NCBI GenBank assembly: GCA_001632435.1
Contig: KV423944.1
Span: 133,540 to 197,539, forward strand
From: Calocera cornea HHB12733
Taxonomy: Eukaryota > Basidiomycota > Dacrymycetes > Dacrymycetales > Dacrymycetaceae
Direction: 5' to 3'
DNA: 64,000 nt
Every line of letters begins with the position of its first letter. Position 1 is the first letter of the stretch. Position numbers and translations under genes: made by a program. Positions 53,006 through 64,000 of the stretch are shown here, piece after piece. The notes beneath the pieces were generated by a model that saw nothing but the letters and a program-made list of their open reading frames with translations, was not told where the DNA came from and did not search any database.

Positions 53006-55269
53006 ATGCCGTACACTCCACCTGGCCTCGTATCCATTCTCAAGTCCTACCCAAACCATCCCGCGTACTTTGACAACCTCGTCGATCTAGACGCGTACTT
53101 GGCCGATCTCCCGAAGCCAATTCCCCCTCCTGGCCATCCGCTCCGATCCAGGACTGTGCCTCGCAACAAGGGGAAGCTATGCGTCTGCCACGATATGGCT
53201 GGAGGATACCCAGACGACGCGCATAACCCGATGTGGACTTTCCAGTGGTGGGCACTAGCCGACACGTTCATCTAGTACGTCCAAGTTTATCCTTTCATAC
53301 TAAATTCTCATATGCTTGGTAGCTTTTCACATCACCGAGTCTCGCCTCCGCCGAGGGAGTGGATCAATGCTGGCCATCGACAGGGCAGTAAGGTTCTGGG
53401 CACTCTGTAAGGTCCACAAACTCCTTTATTGATTCAGGGCGCTGATTGGTCCAAAGCATCTTGGAATCGACCACCGACCGATATCGTATTCTCACCGGAA
53501 CAGACACAGCGTCCATCAGCGAAGAGACCAATAGCATTTCAAAGAAGTATGCCGACTCTCTGATCGATCTCTGCGAACTGCGCGGATTTGATGGCTATCT
53601 CCTCAACTTCGAGGTGCCTTACGAGAACGCGAAGAACGCCCGCCTCCTTGGTGCCTGGGTCGCATATCTCAGGTCGGAGTCTGCTCGTCGCTTGGGCCCT
53701 GATCGCTCCGTAATTATGTGGTACGACTCAGTCACTGTGGACGGATCTCTCTCGTGGCAGAACACCTTGAACCAGCGAAATTCGGCATTCTTCATCGGTT
53801 CGAACTCATTCTTCACCAACTACAACTATGGCAATTCTACCATACCTGCTGCGAAGAACTTCCTCGAGAACCTTGTCGGAGATACCCGACCGGCATCGGA
53901 CGTCTCATGGGGCATCGACATGTGGGGAAGAGGGACATATGAAGGTGGTGGCTATCGAGCTTGCCTTGCTTTGAATACGATCGAGCCCGGGCTTGCCCCG
54001 CCGCAGCGCGGTTTCAGTGCCTCGGTTTTTGCTCCAGCGTACTTGTGGGAGGACGATGTCTTCAAGCCTCACGATAGGCCTAGCTGGTGGGCTCGCGATA
54101 CTCTTCTCTGGGTCGGTCGAAGCACCGCAGAGGAGACGAAGGACGATCTCCAGAGGCTAAACACCGATCCGCAGAAACAATTGTCGGCGAGCGATTTCAA
54201 GCCTCTGAAGGAGTACTTTCCATTCCAGCCTCAGACACTTCCCTTCGCCACCAACTTCTCTCTAGGCGCCGGCACGTTCTTCAATGTACAAGGAAGTCAA
54301 ATCCAGCCGAAGCTTCTATGGTCTGATCACGAGTGGGTGGCACCCCTACCTGATCTCGCCGTGCCATGCTCTATGGCCACTTCCGAGAAAGGACCACTTG
54401 TGATCCTCGAAAGCGCGTGGATCGAAGAGGCATCGAAGGTCTGGACAGGCGGCCACAGCTTCCAGCTCTCGTGTTCCAAATTCAAGAAAGAGCTGGGTCT
54501 ACTCTTTGCTCCCCTTGTGACGGTGGATCTGAAGAGCGGCCCCGAATATGGCTGCGTCACGATGTTCGAAGTAACGTGGTACCAAGCGACCTCTGCAGGG
54601 AGCCACGTGGCGGGGCTCAAAGTGACGGAAGCGGGGAAGCGTCGGGCTCCGTCTTACAACACGGATGTGATACCAGTCACCCAGAATGGTTGGTTTAAAA
54701 CAATCGCTTTCTTCAAGGAGTTGAGCGGAAAGGTTCAATTTGGAGCGGATCTCGACTACCGCGCCGATCCCAGCAGTCCCGTCATTATCGGTGCTATCAG
54801 TGTTAGGGCCGTGTCTGGAACCGTGGCCGGCAATGACTATATTCCAAACCGAACCTACATCGATACAACCGCCTTGACCTTCAAGTTCTCCCAGAGCGGC
54901 AGCGATTATACTGGCACACTACTATGGAGCGGCAACATTCGCCCGCCCGTTTCAGACGGTTCAATGACAAACCCGGCGTGGCCCACAATCTGCGAGACTA
55001 CCTTGAACGAAGATGAGCTCACATACGAGGTCACAACGTATCTCGTGGCTGGGCAAGGTGCACGAACTGCGATGGCATGGGGCACGACTTCTGAAGGACG
55101 ACAGACCATATCTTGGTCGAATAAGCAGACTCGAGACCAGATCGACGAAGTGGAGAGCAAGGGTGGCTTCGTCCTTTTCAAAGTACAAGCTCTGGATGGC
55201 GCTGGATGGTATGCAGGCTCTCCGGCTGAAATATGGGTCTCGTTCAGTCAGCGCAAGCGTCTTCAGTGA
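53006..55269 (+). CDS. GH85 endo-beta-N-acetylglucosaminidase (ENGase)
   Basis: Exons 53006-53274, 53323-53406, 53457-55269; 721 residues, no signal peptide, so probably cytosolic. GH85 enzymes cut the chitobiose core of N-glycans. Recognisable blocks are LCVCHDMAGGYPDD, FQWWALADTFIYFSHHRV, WINAGHRQGSKVLGTLI, the catalytic-strand segment RGFDGYLLNFE (ending in the acid Glu), IMWYDSV and FFIGSNSFFTNY. A C-terminal beta-rich domain follows (about residue 450 on, WYQATSAGSHVAGLKV to VSFSQRKRL). The second intron ends AAAG (53456); the earlier AG would bring stops. Short pieces of this C-terminal domain recur on both sides of the gene and at the window's right edge. Confidence 0.92.
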
Positions 55270-55499
55270 GTTCAGTCGGAGGAAGTTATTTGCACTTCGT
55301 GAGGGCGGAAGGAGCGCGAGCAAATGGGATATGGGAATGATAGGCAATATGCAGTACAAGAGCTTTATGTGAAGCCCAGGAACAAAACAACTTGGGCACC
55401 TGGTTTTTACTCCGACGAACAAGAATAAGAACCTGACCTTTTTTCATCCGGTCTAGCGTTAAAACAGGCCAGCGGGATGGCGTTGTATGCAGATGGCAG

Positions 55500-55865
55500 T
55501 GTAGGTACTCCTGACGGTTGTCGAAACCTCCAGGGCAACGGTGTCGCGTCTCCCACCGACGTTGAGTCCGACGGACCACCATCTGCACCACCACGCTGAA
55601 GAAGACGATGCAGTATCACCTGCGAGGTGACGACCTCTCTCGTGCCCGGAATGGGGGAATGTACTTTTCTTGCATGGGGCACAACCTCATCGGGAAGGCA
55701 AACAATGGCCTGGTCGGATAGGAAGATCCGTGACCAGATTGGCGATGTGGAGAGCAAGCAGAACGGCCTCGTTGTGTTCAAAGCGCAGGCCCTAGACAGC
55801 GCTGGGTGCTATGCACGATCGGCGGCGGAACTGCGGGGTCTCTTTCACGGGCCGCAGGGTTCTAC
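55500..55865 (+). pseudogene. Broken copy of GH85 C-terminal domain, right
   Basis: Begins near TTICTTTLKK (compare PTICETTLNE), shifts frame, then runs TCEVTTSLVPGMGE and LAWGTTSSGRQTMAWSDRKI. It continues RDQIGDVESKQNGLVVFK, AQALDSAGCYARSAAEL and ends shortly after. It matches only the last ~110 residues of the intact gene just upstream; no start codon or catalytic part. Confidence 0.8.
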
Positions 55866-58100
55866 ATTGAGTTGGGAAGCACACCAGTAATTCCGCACTA
55901 GAGTCGTGATCGGCTCAATGGAAAGGTGTTTCACACCATTGTCGGAGAGTACCCTCCGGTTACATGATTGGTTTCTGAAGAGGTGGTATGAATCACCAGC
56001 GGTATGCAACACCGGAATGCGTTGCATGTCAAACTGCTACAATGAGCGTGTACGCCGGGCAATGTGGTACAATAATATCTGGGTTACCTTGAGTCTCGGT
56101 AAACAGTACATGGCAATACTAAGGTGTGACATAAGATGCCGTGAATGTATTCGTCTGTAAATTAAATAGCAAGCCTAAAGCAACGAGGCGACAGGACTGG
56201 GCACTGAAGCGGGTGCGGAGCGCACCTGATTAGTGGAGATGATGATTCTTGGTTTCCACAAGTAGAGTGGTTTCATTGTCTGATGATGAACATAAACGAG
56301 CAGATATCATCGCAATATCCAGGGATTCATCGGAAGAAGAGCACAGGTTTCGCCCACAGTTATCCCCGAAAGAAATAATAGCACCAGTGGACTTGTCTCG
56401 AATATTCGGGTAGCAACACTACTTGTGGCTCGCAGCATAGCGACGGCCTATATTCTGCCGCCTGTTCGCAACGCCGGTGTCGCGCCGATAGGGATTTATG
56501 ACGCTTATGACACTAGTGTGGGGCAGAAGAAGCGCTCGTTCCCATTCACGGATTGAGCTGATTCGGAGACGATCCTAGACACCCTCAGGATGTCGGTGGT
56601 ATACGTCTCTTCGGTGGCTGGATCCGGCAGACCGGCCGGGGAGCCGATTATAGACTGGATAAGCAGGCTATTCAATGATAAGGCAGATTGTAAGGGAAGC
56701 ATGGCTTACGTCGACATCGTTGGGCGACACAAGTTTTACAGTGGGGTCAATTGAAATATGTGATGATGACATTGTGGGAGGTGCGTGGGCGACACACGGT
56801 CCATTTGACCACACCTTGTGTCAGCCAACCGCGCCCACGCCTGCTCACCCGGCGCGTTGGTGCGCACGCAAGCAACCCCGAACCCCTCAGTCATCAGGGT
56901 CTTCTTCTTCTAAATGCCTCCGCCGGACGGAATGGCAAAGCATGCTTCTGCATCGCCACCAGGATCGGAATGCTGCTCCGGACCGTGGACAAACGGGGGA
57001 GGGGCCCTGGGCAAAACTTTGTGCGCAATGATCAGGGCGCATGGGAATCCTCAATATTATCTCGTTGTTAACTTTGGCCGGGGGCAAAAGCGCCCATCCG
57101 GCCCCTCTGGCCAGGGCTCCGGGAGGCGGCGAGGGCCCTGGGGCAGCGGAGAAGCCGAGAGGCCACATTGCTCCGAACCCGCCTTCCCAGCGTGAAAAGC
57201 GGAGGCCCGCTGCTCCTGCGTGCGCCACGCGCGCTGCGAGCCCGGCGCCGGGACGGGACGAACGTGAGCGGGCGCGGGTGCCGCTGCCTTGTGGGTGTGA
57301 GACAACGCTTGTGCCGCTCGCTTGACGACGCCCGCACCGACATGGACATCTGCCCCATCTGCCCATCTGCCCGCCCGGATCTGCCGCTTGCATCAGCTTC
57401 GACCCGCCCCCTCGGCCGCTTCCTGTCCCGCTTCTACCCCGTTCGGGAAGGTGCGATCCGCGCGGCCGTGGGGTTCGCCATTCAGATGAGTTAGATCCCT
57501 GGTGATAGGCATCCCCACGCAGTGTGAGACTAGCCGTTGCAGGCGCCGGCAATGACGAGTGTTGATGGTGATGATGCGCGACGACACTGCGCCTTTGTGG
57601 GCTGTTGTTTGTGCCAGATACATCTCACGTGGAATCGCGCAGAATGGGCGGGGCGAGCAGCCGTCGTCTCGCAGAAGCGGGGCGGAAGAAGCCCCGCAGC
57701 CTGTGATGGTGGTGACTGCCGCTGTGGGCCGCAACGCTGATGTGCGCTGATAGCCTCCGCCCTCGCAGCATATGAGCAGAAGTATCAGGAATCACGTACC
57801 ACGAAGGCGGACGTGGTCGGCCTAATAAGCGAGCCAGGCGACACATGATCGAGCGTGCCCCTACCCGGGCGTGAAAAGGCTGAAGAGGCTGGGCGGATTA
57901 GCCTGGCCAGCGCAGACAGCTATGAAAGGCGATACGTGAGGAAGTGGATACGCGGCCGGGGCGCAGGGGCGCGAAGCACCAGCATGCAGCGGAAAAAGGC
58001 ATTACCTAGCTCGCCAGAGTCTGGTCAATTCCCCAAGGGTGCAAGTGAAGCCCTCTTGGCGTGCCCTTTCTTCCGTGTCTGCCTCCGCTTCTCTCCGTGC

Positions 58101-58260
58101 GAAAGGCAATGGTAATGTAAAGGAAATTCTTGTCTGCTGCCGCTGCATGCTGGCAAGAGCCCCCTTGCCTGTGCTACTAGAAAGGCAATGGAAATACATC
58201 TGTTTTGCTTCCTTTTTTTTGATGCTTTCCCCTGTCTGCTTGGAAAGGTAATGGAATATC
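58101..58260 (+). repeat. Three spaced copies of a GAAAGGNAATGG motif
   Basis: GAAAGGCAATGGTAAT (58101), GAAAGGCAATGGAAAT (about 58180) and GAAAGGTAATGGAATA (about 58243), each preceded by a pyrimidine-rich TGCTTT/CTTCCTT-like stretch. Spacing is about 80 and 63 nt, so the array is irregular. Confidence 0.6.
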
Positions 58261-58289
58261 TACCCCGCCTGTTTTGTATGATTTTTGGC

Positions 58290-58320
58290 CGGAGGGGGGC
58301 CTCCCCCACCCCCCGTGGGG
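58290..58320. repeat. GC-rich palindromic segment
   Basis: GGAGGGGGGCCTCC followed by CCCCACCCCCCGTGGGG; each can pair with itself, forming short G:C hairpins. It directly follows the GAAAGG motif cluster. Confidence 0.5.
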
Positions 58321-60179
58321 TCAGTCTGAACACGCATGATTTCATCTTAGCTATAATGTAGTATGGTTGACATGTTTTGACAATGACAGCAGTATCGAGC
58401 TAGGTCCCTGCCGGCGCACCCGCGCCCGGCCCCTTCCGAGTTGCAGGGCCCGCTGGCGCAGAGCGATGCCTTCGCGCGACCCGGTAAGTATTCTCTCCGC
58501 AGAGCCGGCGGCATCTAGGCGGCGGCGGCCGAGGACTTTGTCGCGATAAACGACGTGGGCAGGGGCGCGTCTGGCGGAGTTGCAAGTTCAGGGCAGCGCG
58601 TCGTTGAGGGTGCATTTTTTTCTTTACGTGGTCTTGGCTGGCTGGGAGGGAGCAGGAGCAGGAGAGACATTGTGGGTGGGCGACAATCGTCGGGGAACCC
58701 CGAATTATTGGCCCTCGGATTGCCGCTGTGGCGCTTCTGGCACGGGGGCAAAGGGAGGAGGGGAAGGGGGGACCGCCACAGGCATGGGCGAGGAGGAAGG
58801 GAGTTCGGACGGCGATTGTGGGCGTGGTCGGGCTGCCACGTGTGCCGGCTGGGAGTACCGTTCTCGCAGCGTGTAGCGCGATTGGCCGGCCCCATCCGAT
58901 GCAGGCCGATCGCGGTGCAGGCGTCGTCCGGTCCGTGTGCCAGTACTGAGTGTGGTGTAGTGCGCGGTGCTGGTGCGGTGGTGATAGTGTGCGGTGACGC
59001 GGACGTAAAGTTGAACTTGGGGCACCCTTGGGAGGGCGCGCCATAACCAGGGAAGGGCATTGACAGGTCACCCTGTATTCCTATTAGTCCTCCCCCTCCC
59101 CCTCCCGCTCCCCCCACCCCTCCCAGTCACTCTTCTCTCCATAAGCACGCACACGCACACGCCCGTCCCGCCCCTCCTCCGGCCTGCACGCTTCCGCTGC
59201 TCCGAGACGCACCCAGCGTCATTCATTCGTTTTCTCACCGCTCCCTCCTCCCTCAGGCCCCCCTCCGCTCCGCTGCTTTCCCCCCCCCTCCTCCTCCCCC
59301 GCGTCGCCCACTGCCGTCACCGCACCGCCCTGTTGTGCAGGTTACAACGCATCGCTCGCTTGCCTCCCCTCCTCCTCCTCCCCCCCCCCAGCCCCCCCAA
59401 GCGATCCCACCCTCCCCCCTCCCCCTGCCGATCACAACCCGGACGGACACCAGCACTTGCAGCCACACCACGCAATCAGCACATCACCATATCAGCACCG
59501 CGGCCGCTGCACAATCTCCGCAAACAACCGTACTATCCGCCGGCACAACGCTCGCCCCGGCCGTCAGAACTTCCAGCACCAGCGGCACAAGGCTCCTGCA
59601 GCACACCACACCGCATCAAAAGGGTCGTACTGTACACAGGTACACACAGCTTAGCCACCCCGGACCGGGCACCCCATCATTCACCCCCCGACCAAGCAGT
59701 CTCCGATCACCACCTATCAAAGGATCGTCCAGCATCATCATCCCCTCGCGCGCGTACGCCACCAGGGCCAGAGGGCAGCCGAGCTGAAAAAATACACGCG
59801 AAACGCTCCCCCCTCCGCACCTGACAACGGCCCCGCGCCCGCAGCTTCGAATCGCCCCACCACCCACCGTCTCTCTCCCTCACGTACGTGCACGCCTCGT
59901 ACGACGCTCTGCGGGTTGTTGAGCTCACACTTCTCTCCAGCGAGAGCGATAATTACCCTCGTTTTAGCGTATACCACCGGCCGGATACCTCGCGCGTGCG
60001 ACCTTTCCCAAAGCAGACAAAAGCACGCACAATCACCTCGTGGACAAAAGCCGCACGGCTGCCCCTGTCGCACTTTGCCTTTGCCCTTTCCCCACTAGCG
60101 CTTGCCTTTTGGGACTCATTCATAGCTCTGCACTCCTGCGCATCCCAACGCTACACGTTCCGCACCCTACCCCCAACAC

Positions 60180-62646
60180 ATGATGGACTACGCACACGAA
60201 GGCGGCGAACCGTTCGCGCACTCGGTCGCCTCGGTCTCCTGGGGCTCCCCCCGGCTTATGCTCTCCCCCTCCTCGACGGACCTGTCACAGCAGTCCTCGC
60301 CCATCCAGCTCATGTTCCCCCCCAACGGCCTCTACGCGACGCACGACCAGCGGCCAGGCACGGGCAGCAGCATGCACTCACACTCGCACCACTCGCGGCC
60401 CGCCACAGGGCCCACGACGAGCCAGAGCCAGCTCAGCCTGAACCTCTCCGCGCTCAGCGTCAACTCTTCCGAGCATGGGCAGCACGACGACAGCCCGGAG
60501 ATGGACCAGTCCGGGCTCGACGGCAGCGTCTTCCACTCGCCGACCGACCCGACATTTGCCACCTCCCACTCGTACGGCAGTCTGTACAATATGCAGCCCA
60601 CTCACCACGCGGGCGCAAGCACCTCCCCGCGCATCGCCAGGCACGCATTGCGCAAGCGGCCGCTCCCACCGTCGATGGACGAGCAGCAGCTGCAGGAGAC
60701 AATGGCCGGCTCCGGCTCCGTCTACAGCAACACGATGGCGCCGATCGGACTGGGCATCGGCGGCCTTGTCCCGGACAGCGAGCCGAGCATGGGCATCGAC
60801 CCGAGCCAGGTGTCCGTGCAAGGCCTGCACGGCATGGACGACGGTACGGACCTGTCGTTCGCGACGGACGGGACGGGCAGCGGGCTGGACGGCTCGCCCG
60901 ATAGCTCGGAGGATGCGGACCCGCCGCTCACGCTGATCAGCCAGGCGGGCGGGACGGGCGTGAGCATGGCGGAGATCGGGCATGTCACGGGCGGGATGGG
61001 CATGAACCGCGGTGTGGGCACGATCCGCATCCCGAGCGGGATGAGTGCGGACGAGGGTGGGAGCAGCGGGCGCGGGTACTCGGGCAGGCCCCCGCCGATG
61101 AACAACTTCGTCACAAAGCTGTACAAGTGAGTGGGACGCAGATATGCGCGGTGGGCTTTGCTGACAATGCCGACCAGCATGATACTGGACCCCAAGGCCG
61201 CGCCGTTCATCGCTTGGACCGATATGGGCGCGAGCTTCGTGGTCAGCAGTGTCACCGAGTTCAGCAAGACGGTACTGGGGAGTCATTTCAAGCATAACAA
61301 CGTGCGTATATGCTCATATATGCGCTGTCAAGCCTGCTCACGTGATTTTAGTTCTCGAGCTTCGTCCGCCAGCTCAACATGTACGGATTCCACAAGATCA
61401 ACCGCACGCCGCGCGCTTCTCGCTCGACCGGGACGGACCAGACATGGGAGTTCTCGCACCCCAAGTTCCTCCGCGGGCGCCCAGACCTGCTGGACGAGAT
61501 CAAGCGCAAGGCGCTCGAGCCGGACCTGACTGCGCGCCAGCGCGTCGAGCTCCCCGCTGAGGTCGCGAACCAGCTGGGTGGCGTCGAGGGCCGCGTCGAG
61601 CAGATCGCAGCGCAGCTTGAGGCGGAGAAGGAGAAGAACCAGCGGCTGGCGCTGGTCGTGCGCCAGTTGTGCGACTGGCTCGCCGGCATGTACCCTGGAC
61701 AGAGTGAGGCGTTCTTCTCGCTGCAGGATATGGCCGGTCTCTGATTGACGAATTTTGTTGTGCCTTGCCAGTCCCGATCCAGGTGCCTGCTGACCTGCTC
61801 GAGAACCATCCCCAGCCACACATCTACGTGAGCCACACGATGGAGGGCATGTCCCTCCACGGGCACGCCGTCTCTCCATCGTACCTCTCGCCCTACGGCG
61901 TGCAACACCCGTATTACGCCGTTCCTGTCCCGAACACACTCACCCCGCAATCGACGCCCACGTCCTCAGACTTCCCCGACGACCCGCAGCAACGCATGCT
62001 TGACCCCAGTTGCGACCCGAACGATCGCTCCCGCTTCATCATCCCGCAATTGCCGCACTCTGCGCCCGCTGGAGGCCGCTTTGTCCGCAGGAACACGTCT
62101 AACCTCTCCCTTGATGAGGTCTCAGCCAGCTCCGCGAGCCATCACAGCCCGTTCATGCTCCGCTCTGCGTCGAGCATGAACCTGGCCGGTGTCGACGGCT
62201 CGGACGTCCAGCAGCAGCACCAGAGTGACAGCCCGGACTCGCTCGACCCGTCGAATGTCATCGAGGTCAACGGACAACAGCAGCTGGCAGAAGTGCCTGT
62301 TCTCTCCGCTGCGCCCAAGAGCGCAGGCAGGGGCAGCAGCAAGCGCCAGCGTCCTAATCCCTCGCCATCGCTCGACTCCCACCTGTCCTCCGTCGCTGGC
62401 TCTAGTGACGCGCTCGCCTCGCCAACCGATATGAACGGCAAGCTGCACCGCGTGCGGAGCGACAGCGCGCCGCTCGGTTTTGGTCTTGGCCAGTGGCAGA
62501 ATCAGGAGCAGGGTTTCATCCCAGCGTCAACCTCCGCACCCAGCGTCTCTCCCGAGCGCCGGCCCAGGAGCGGCACGCTCGTCAGCCGTCGGAACGAGCG
62601 CTCAAATCTGCGCGTTGCCTCCACTGCCGGCAAGGCTGAAGCCTGA
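60180..62646 (+). CDS. HSF-type DNA-binding transcription factor
   Basis: Exons 60180-61126, 61178-61301, 61352-61703, 61772-62646; 765 residues. A 300-residue disordered Ser/Gly/His-rich N-terminus precedes the HSF winged-helix domain at about residues 310-390: NNFVTKLYNMILDPKAA, FIAWTDMGASFVV, LGSHFKHNNFSSFVRQLN, MYGFHKINRTPR. A Leu/Glu heptad stretch follows (VEGRVEQIAAQLEAEKEK), the oligomerisation region. The C-terminal half is Pro/Ser/Gln-rich and disordered. HSF-fold proteins bind inverted NGAAN repeats; whether this is the general heat-shock factor or a developmental HSF-type regulator is not certain. Two introns lie in the DNA-binding domain. A second in-frame ATG is at 60183. Confidence 0.92.
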
Positions 62647-63588
62647 CAGTTAGCCCCACTCCACCTATCCAACCTGTACGGTCACATCCGTTGAGGTCTG
62701 CCCGATCTCTGCACCATCTGGCCCGATTTCTTGTTTACTCGTCTCCTCGTCTCTCTGTTTCGGTCTCGTCATCATCTCGAGTGGAAACTCCGTCGTCGGT
62801 AAAATAATCCTTGATCTGTAGCTCTGCACTACCCCATGCCATCCTGCGCACGTCATACCCCGTCTCGTCTCAGTCCACTCTCACCTCACTCTCCCCTGGT
62901 CTCATTGCTTCCGTACATATAGTCCTTACTTCGAATTTTCCTTGTTATCGGTATCAGTCCTGTAATCTGTTTCTACTCGGCTTCGGTTTCTGAATTGCTT
63001 CTGGTATAGGAGGCTAGATGCCTCACTTCCGCTCTTTTAGAATGCGCTCTCCTTCTATTTCTTACTGGCCGCTTGCTTCCTCATTATCGTACTTTCTTCC
63101 TCGCTTGACGAGCGCCGAGCGCCGAGCGCGACCGTCTTGGACTGTGTTGATCACCGTACTTAACTTGCTTTTCCTGGCTTGGCTCAGTAGTCTTGGTTAT
63201 GACCCTGTTCCTGTACTGTGATTGGGTAAATGTGACCATATGTCTGGAGAGGCCGCTTGGTCAGCGTGGCTGAAGCACCCACGTGCAAGGATTGCCCTTG
63301 GGGAATAGCAATGCCCCAGGAAACGCAGTGTGTTCCAGCAGCATCGGATATGTCTGAGTTCAGTTTGGAACGTACTTCCTCTATACTCACTGGCTTCGTG
63401 AGGAAAGATAAGGATAGGATTGGCACTGGATTGTAGATTTACTCTAAATTGAACTGCTCCGCGCCAGCCTTCAAAGACAGACACAGATACCAGATTGCGC
63501 ATCCTGACAGTGGTAGGAAACAGTATGTATTTTGCATAGTTCTTCCTTGAACTCTCTCTCTCTGATACTAGCCCTCATTGTCGGCTCA
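62647..63588. other. 3' flank and intergenic
   Basis: T/C-rich 3' UTR of the HSF-type gene, then about 500 nt with no supported feature before the convergent GH85-like gene. Confidence 0.45.
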
Positions 63589-64000
63589 TTACAGAACCCT
63601 CCGATCAGTAAACGAAACCCGCAGCTCCGTCGCCGTACCTGCATACCATCCAGCGCCATCCACAGCCTGGACCTTGAAGGCAATGAAACCATTCTGCTCT
63701 GTCTCCGCCACGTGAATCTGTTCGCGGATCTTGCTATCGGACCACGAAATGGTTTGCCTGCCGAGAGAGGTGGTGCCCCATGCCAGAACGGTCCGGTCTC
63801 CCTTCCCGGTCACGAGATAGGTCGTTACTTCATACATGATCTCACCATGGTCGAGCAGGGTCCCCCGAAGAGCTGGCCAAACCGTATTGGATGCGGAGCC
63901 ATCCATGATGAGCGGGCGTATGCCACCGCTCCATAGCAGAGTCCCGCCGTAAGCATCGGCTTCGTAGTTGAAATCGAAGTGCAAGTTGGTTGCGTCGATA
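63589..64000 (-). CDS. C-terminus of a second GH85-family ENGase (5' part beyond window)
   Basis: Open on the minus strand from base 64000 to the stop at 63589 in one uninterrupted frame of about 137 residues. IDATNLHFDFNYEAD parallels YIDTTALTFKFSQSG of the intact gene. GGTLLWSGGIRPL, IMYEVTTYLVTGKGDRTVL and WGTTSLGRQTISWSDSKI follow. FIAFKVQAVDGAGWYAG and a final VSFTDRRVL end it. Unlike the fragments beside the intact gene there are no stops or frameshifts, so this is likely the end of a functional paralogue in the opposite orientation. Confidence 0.82.
   Translation of the reverse strand, partial: IDATNLHFDFNYEADAYGGTLLWSGGIRPLIMDGSASNTVWPALRGTLLDHGEIMYEVTTYLVTGKGDRTVLAWGTTSLGRQTISWSDSKIREQIHVAETEQNGFIAFKVQAVDGAGWYAGTATELRVSFTDRRVL

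Larger units (their letters stand above)
55866..60179. other. Long intergenic / accessory region (4.3 kb)
   Basis: No gene supported. The left part to 56.8 kb is AT-richer, 56.8-58 kb is very GC-rich with spurious long frames. The right part from 59.06 kb is a pyrimidine-rich leader before the HSF-type gene. Local repeats at 58.1-58.3 kb are listed separately. Confidence 0.5.

Noticed and set aside
56887..57552. 221-codon minus-strand frame, Gly/Arg/Ala-rich
   Set aside because: Overlapped by long frames on the other strand and frame; a consequence of high GC content and few chance stops.
59060..59824. 254-codon plus-strand frame, Pro/Ser/Leu-rich
   Set aside because: Translation of a pyrimidine-rich tract that forms the leader of the HSF-type gene; no domain.

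Overview
This is a gene-dense, GC-rich, intron-rich fungal nuclear window. Short introns (about 48-70 nt) with GTGCGT/GTACGT/GTAAGT donors, many small exons, and the gene content (class III chitinase, GMC oxidoreductases of the aryl-alcohol-oxidase type, Fet3 ferroxidase, makorin-like RING protein) point to an Agaricomycete basidiomycete, plausibly a wood or litter decayer. That lifestyle is inference. All gene models were spliced by hand; exon junctions were checked for reading-frame continuity.

Left part (1-13.2 kb): the end of a DUF1295/steroid-reductase-like membrane protein; three tandem aldo-keto reductases (AKR1-3); a broken copy (6.15-7.16 kb) of an unrecognised family whose intact paralogue lies inverted at 12.0-13.2 kb; between them a secreted GH5 exo-beta-1,3-glucanase. 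Middle (15-25.9 kb): F-box/WD40 protein, F-box protein, a divergent pair cytidine deaminase / TPR-DnaJ co-chaperone, and a GH18 chitinase with two carbohydrate-binding modules. 26.3-32 kb: two tandem GMC oxidoreductases with C-terminal hydrophobic tails that look like GPI-anchor signals. 34-47.3 kb: polysaccharide-deacetylase/PuuE-like protein, Fet3, makorin-like CCCH-RING protein, pyridoxal kinase, an AKR13-like reductase containing a 15-nt exon, and an aspartic protease.

Right part (47.3-64 kb) is looser and accessory-like. It holds a degenerate short-period repeat interrupted by a 31-nt poly-C run, an intron-containing tRNA-Ile(AAT), a hard-to-see five-exon gene for a coiled-coil/proline-rich protein, and a full GH85 endo-beta-N-acetylglucosaminidase flanked on both sides by broken copies of its own C-terminal domain. 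An HSF-type transcription factor follows, and a fourth GH85 C-terminus enters on the minus strand at the right edge.

Functional themes are cell-wall and glycan turnover (GH5, GH18, GH85, deacetylase, aspartic protease), extracellular or surface redox chemistry (GMC pair, Fet3), carbonyl reduction (four AKRs) and ubiquitin ligase components (F-box/WD40, F-box, RING). No prokaryotic features, CRISPR arrays or intact transposons were seen. The most unusual items are the GH85 C-terminal fragment series, the unnamed paralogue pair with its decayed copy, and two apparent GC-AG introns.
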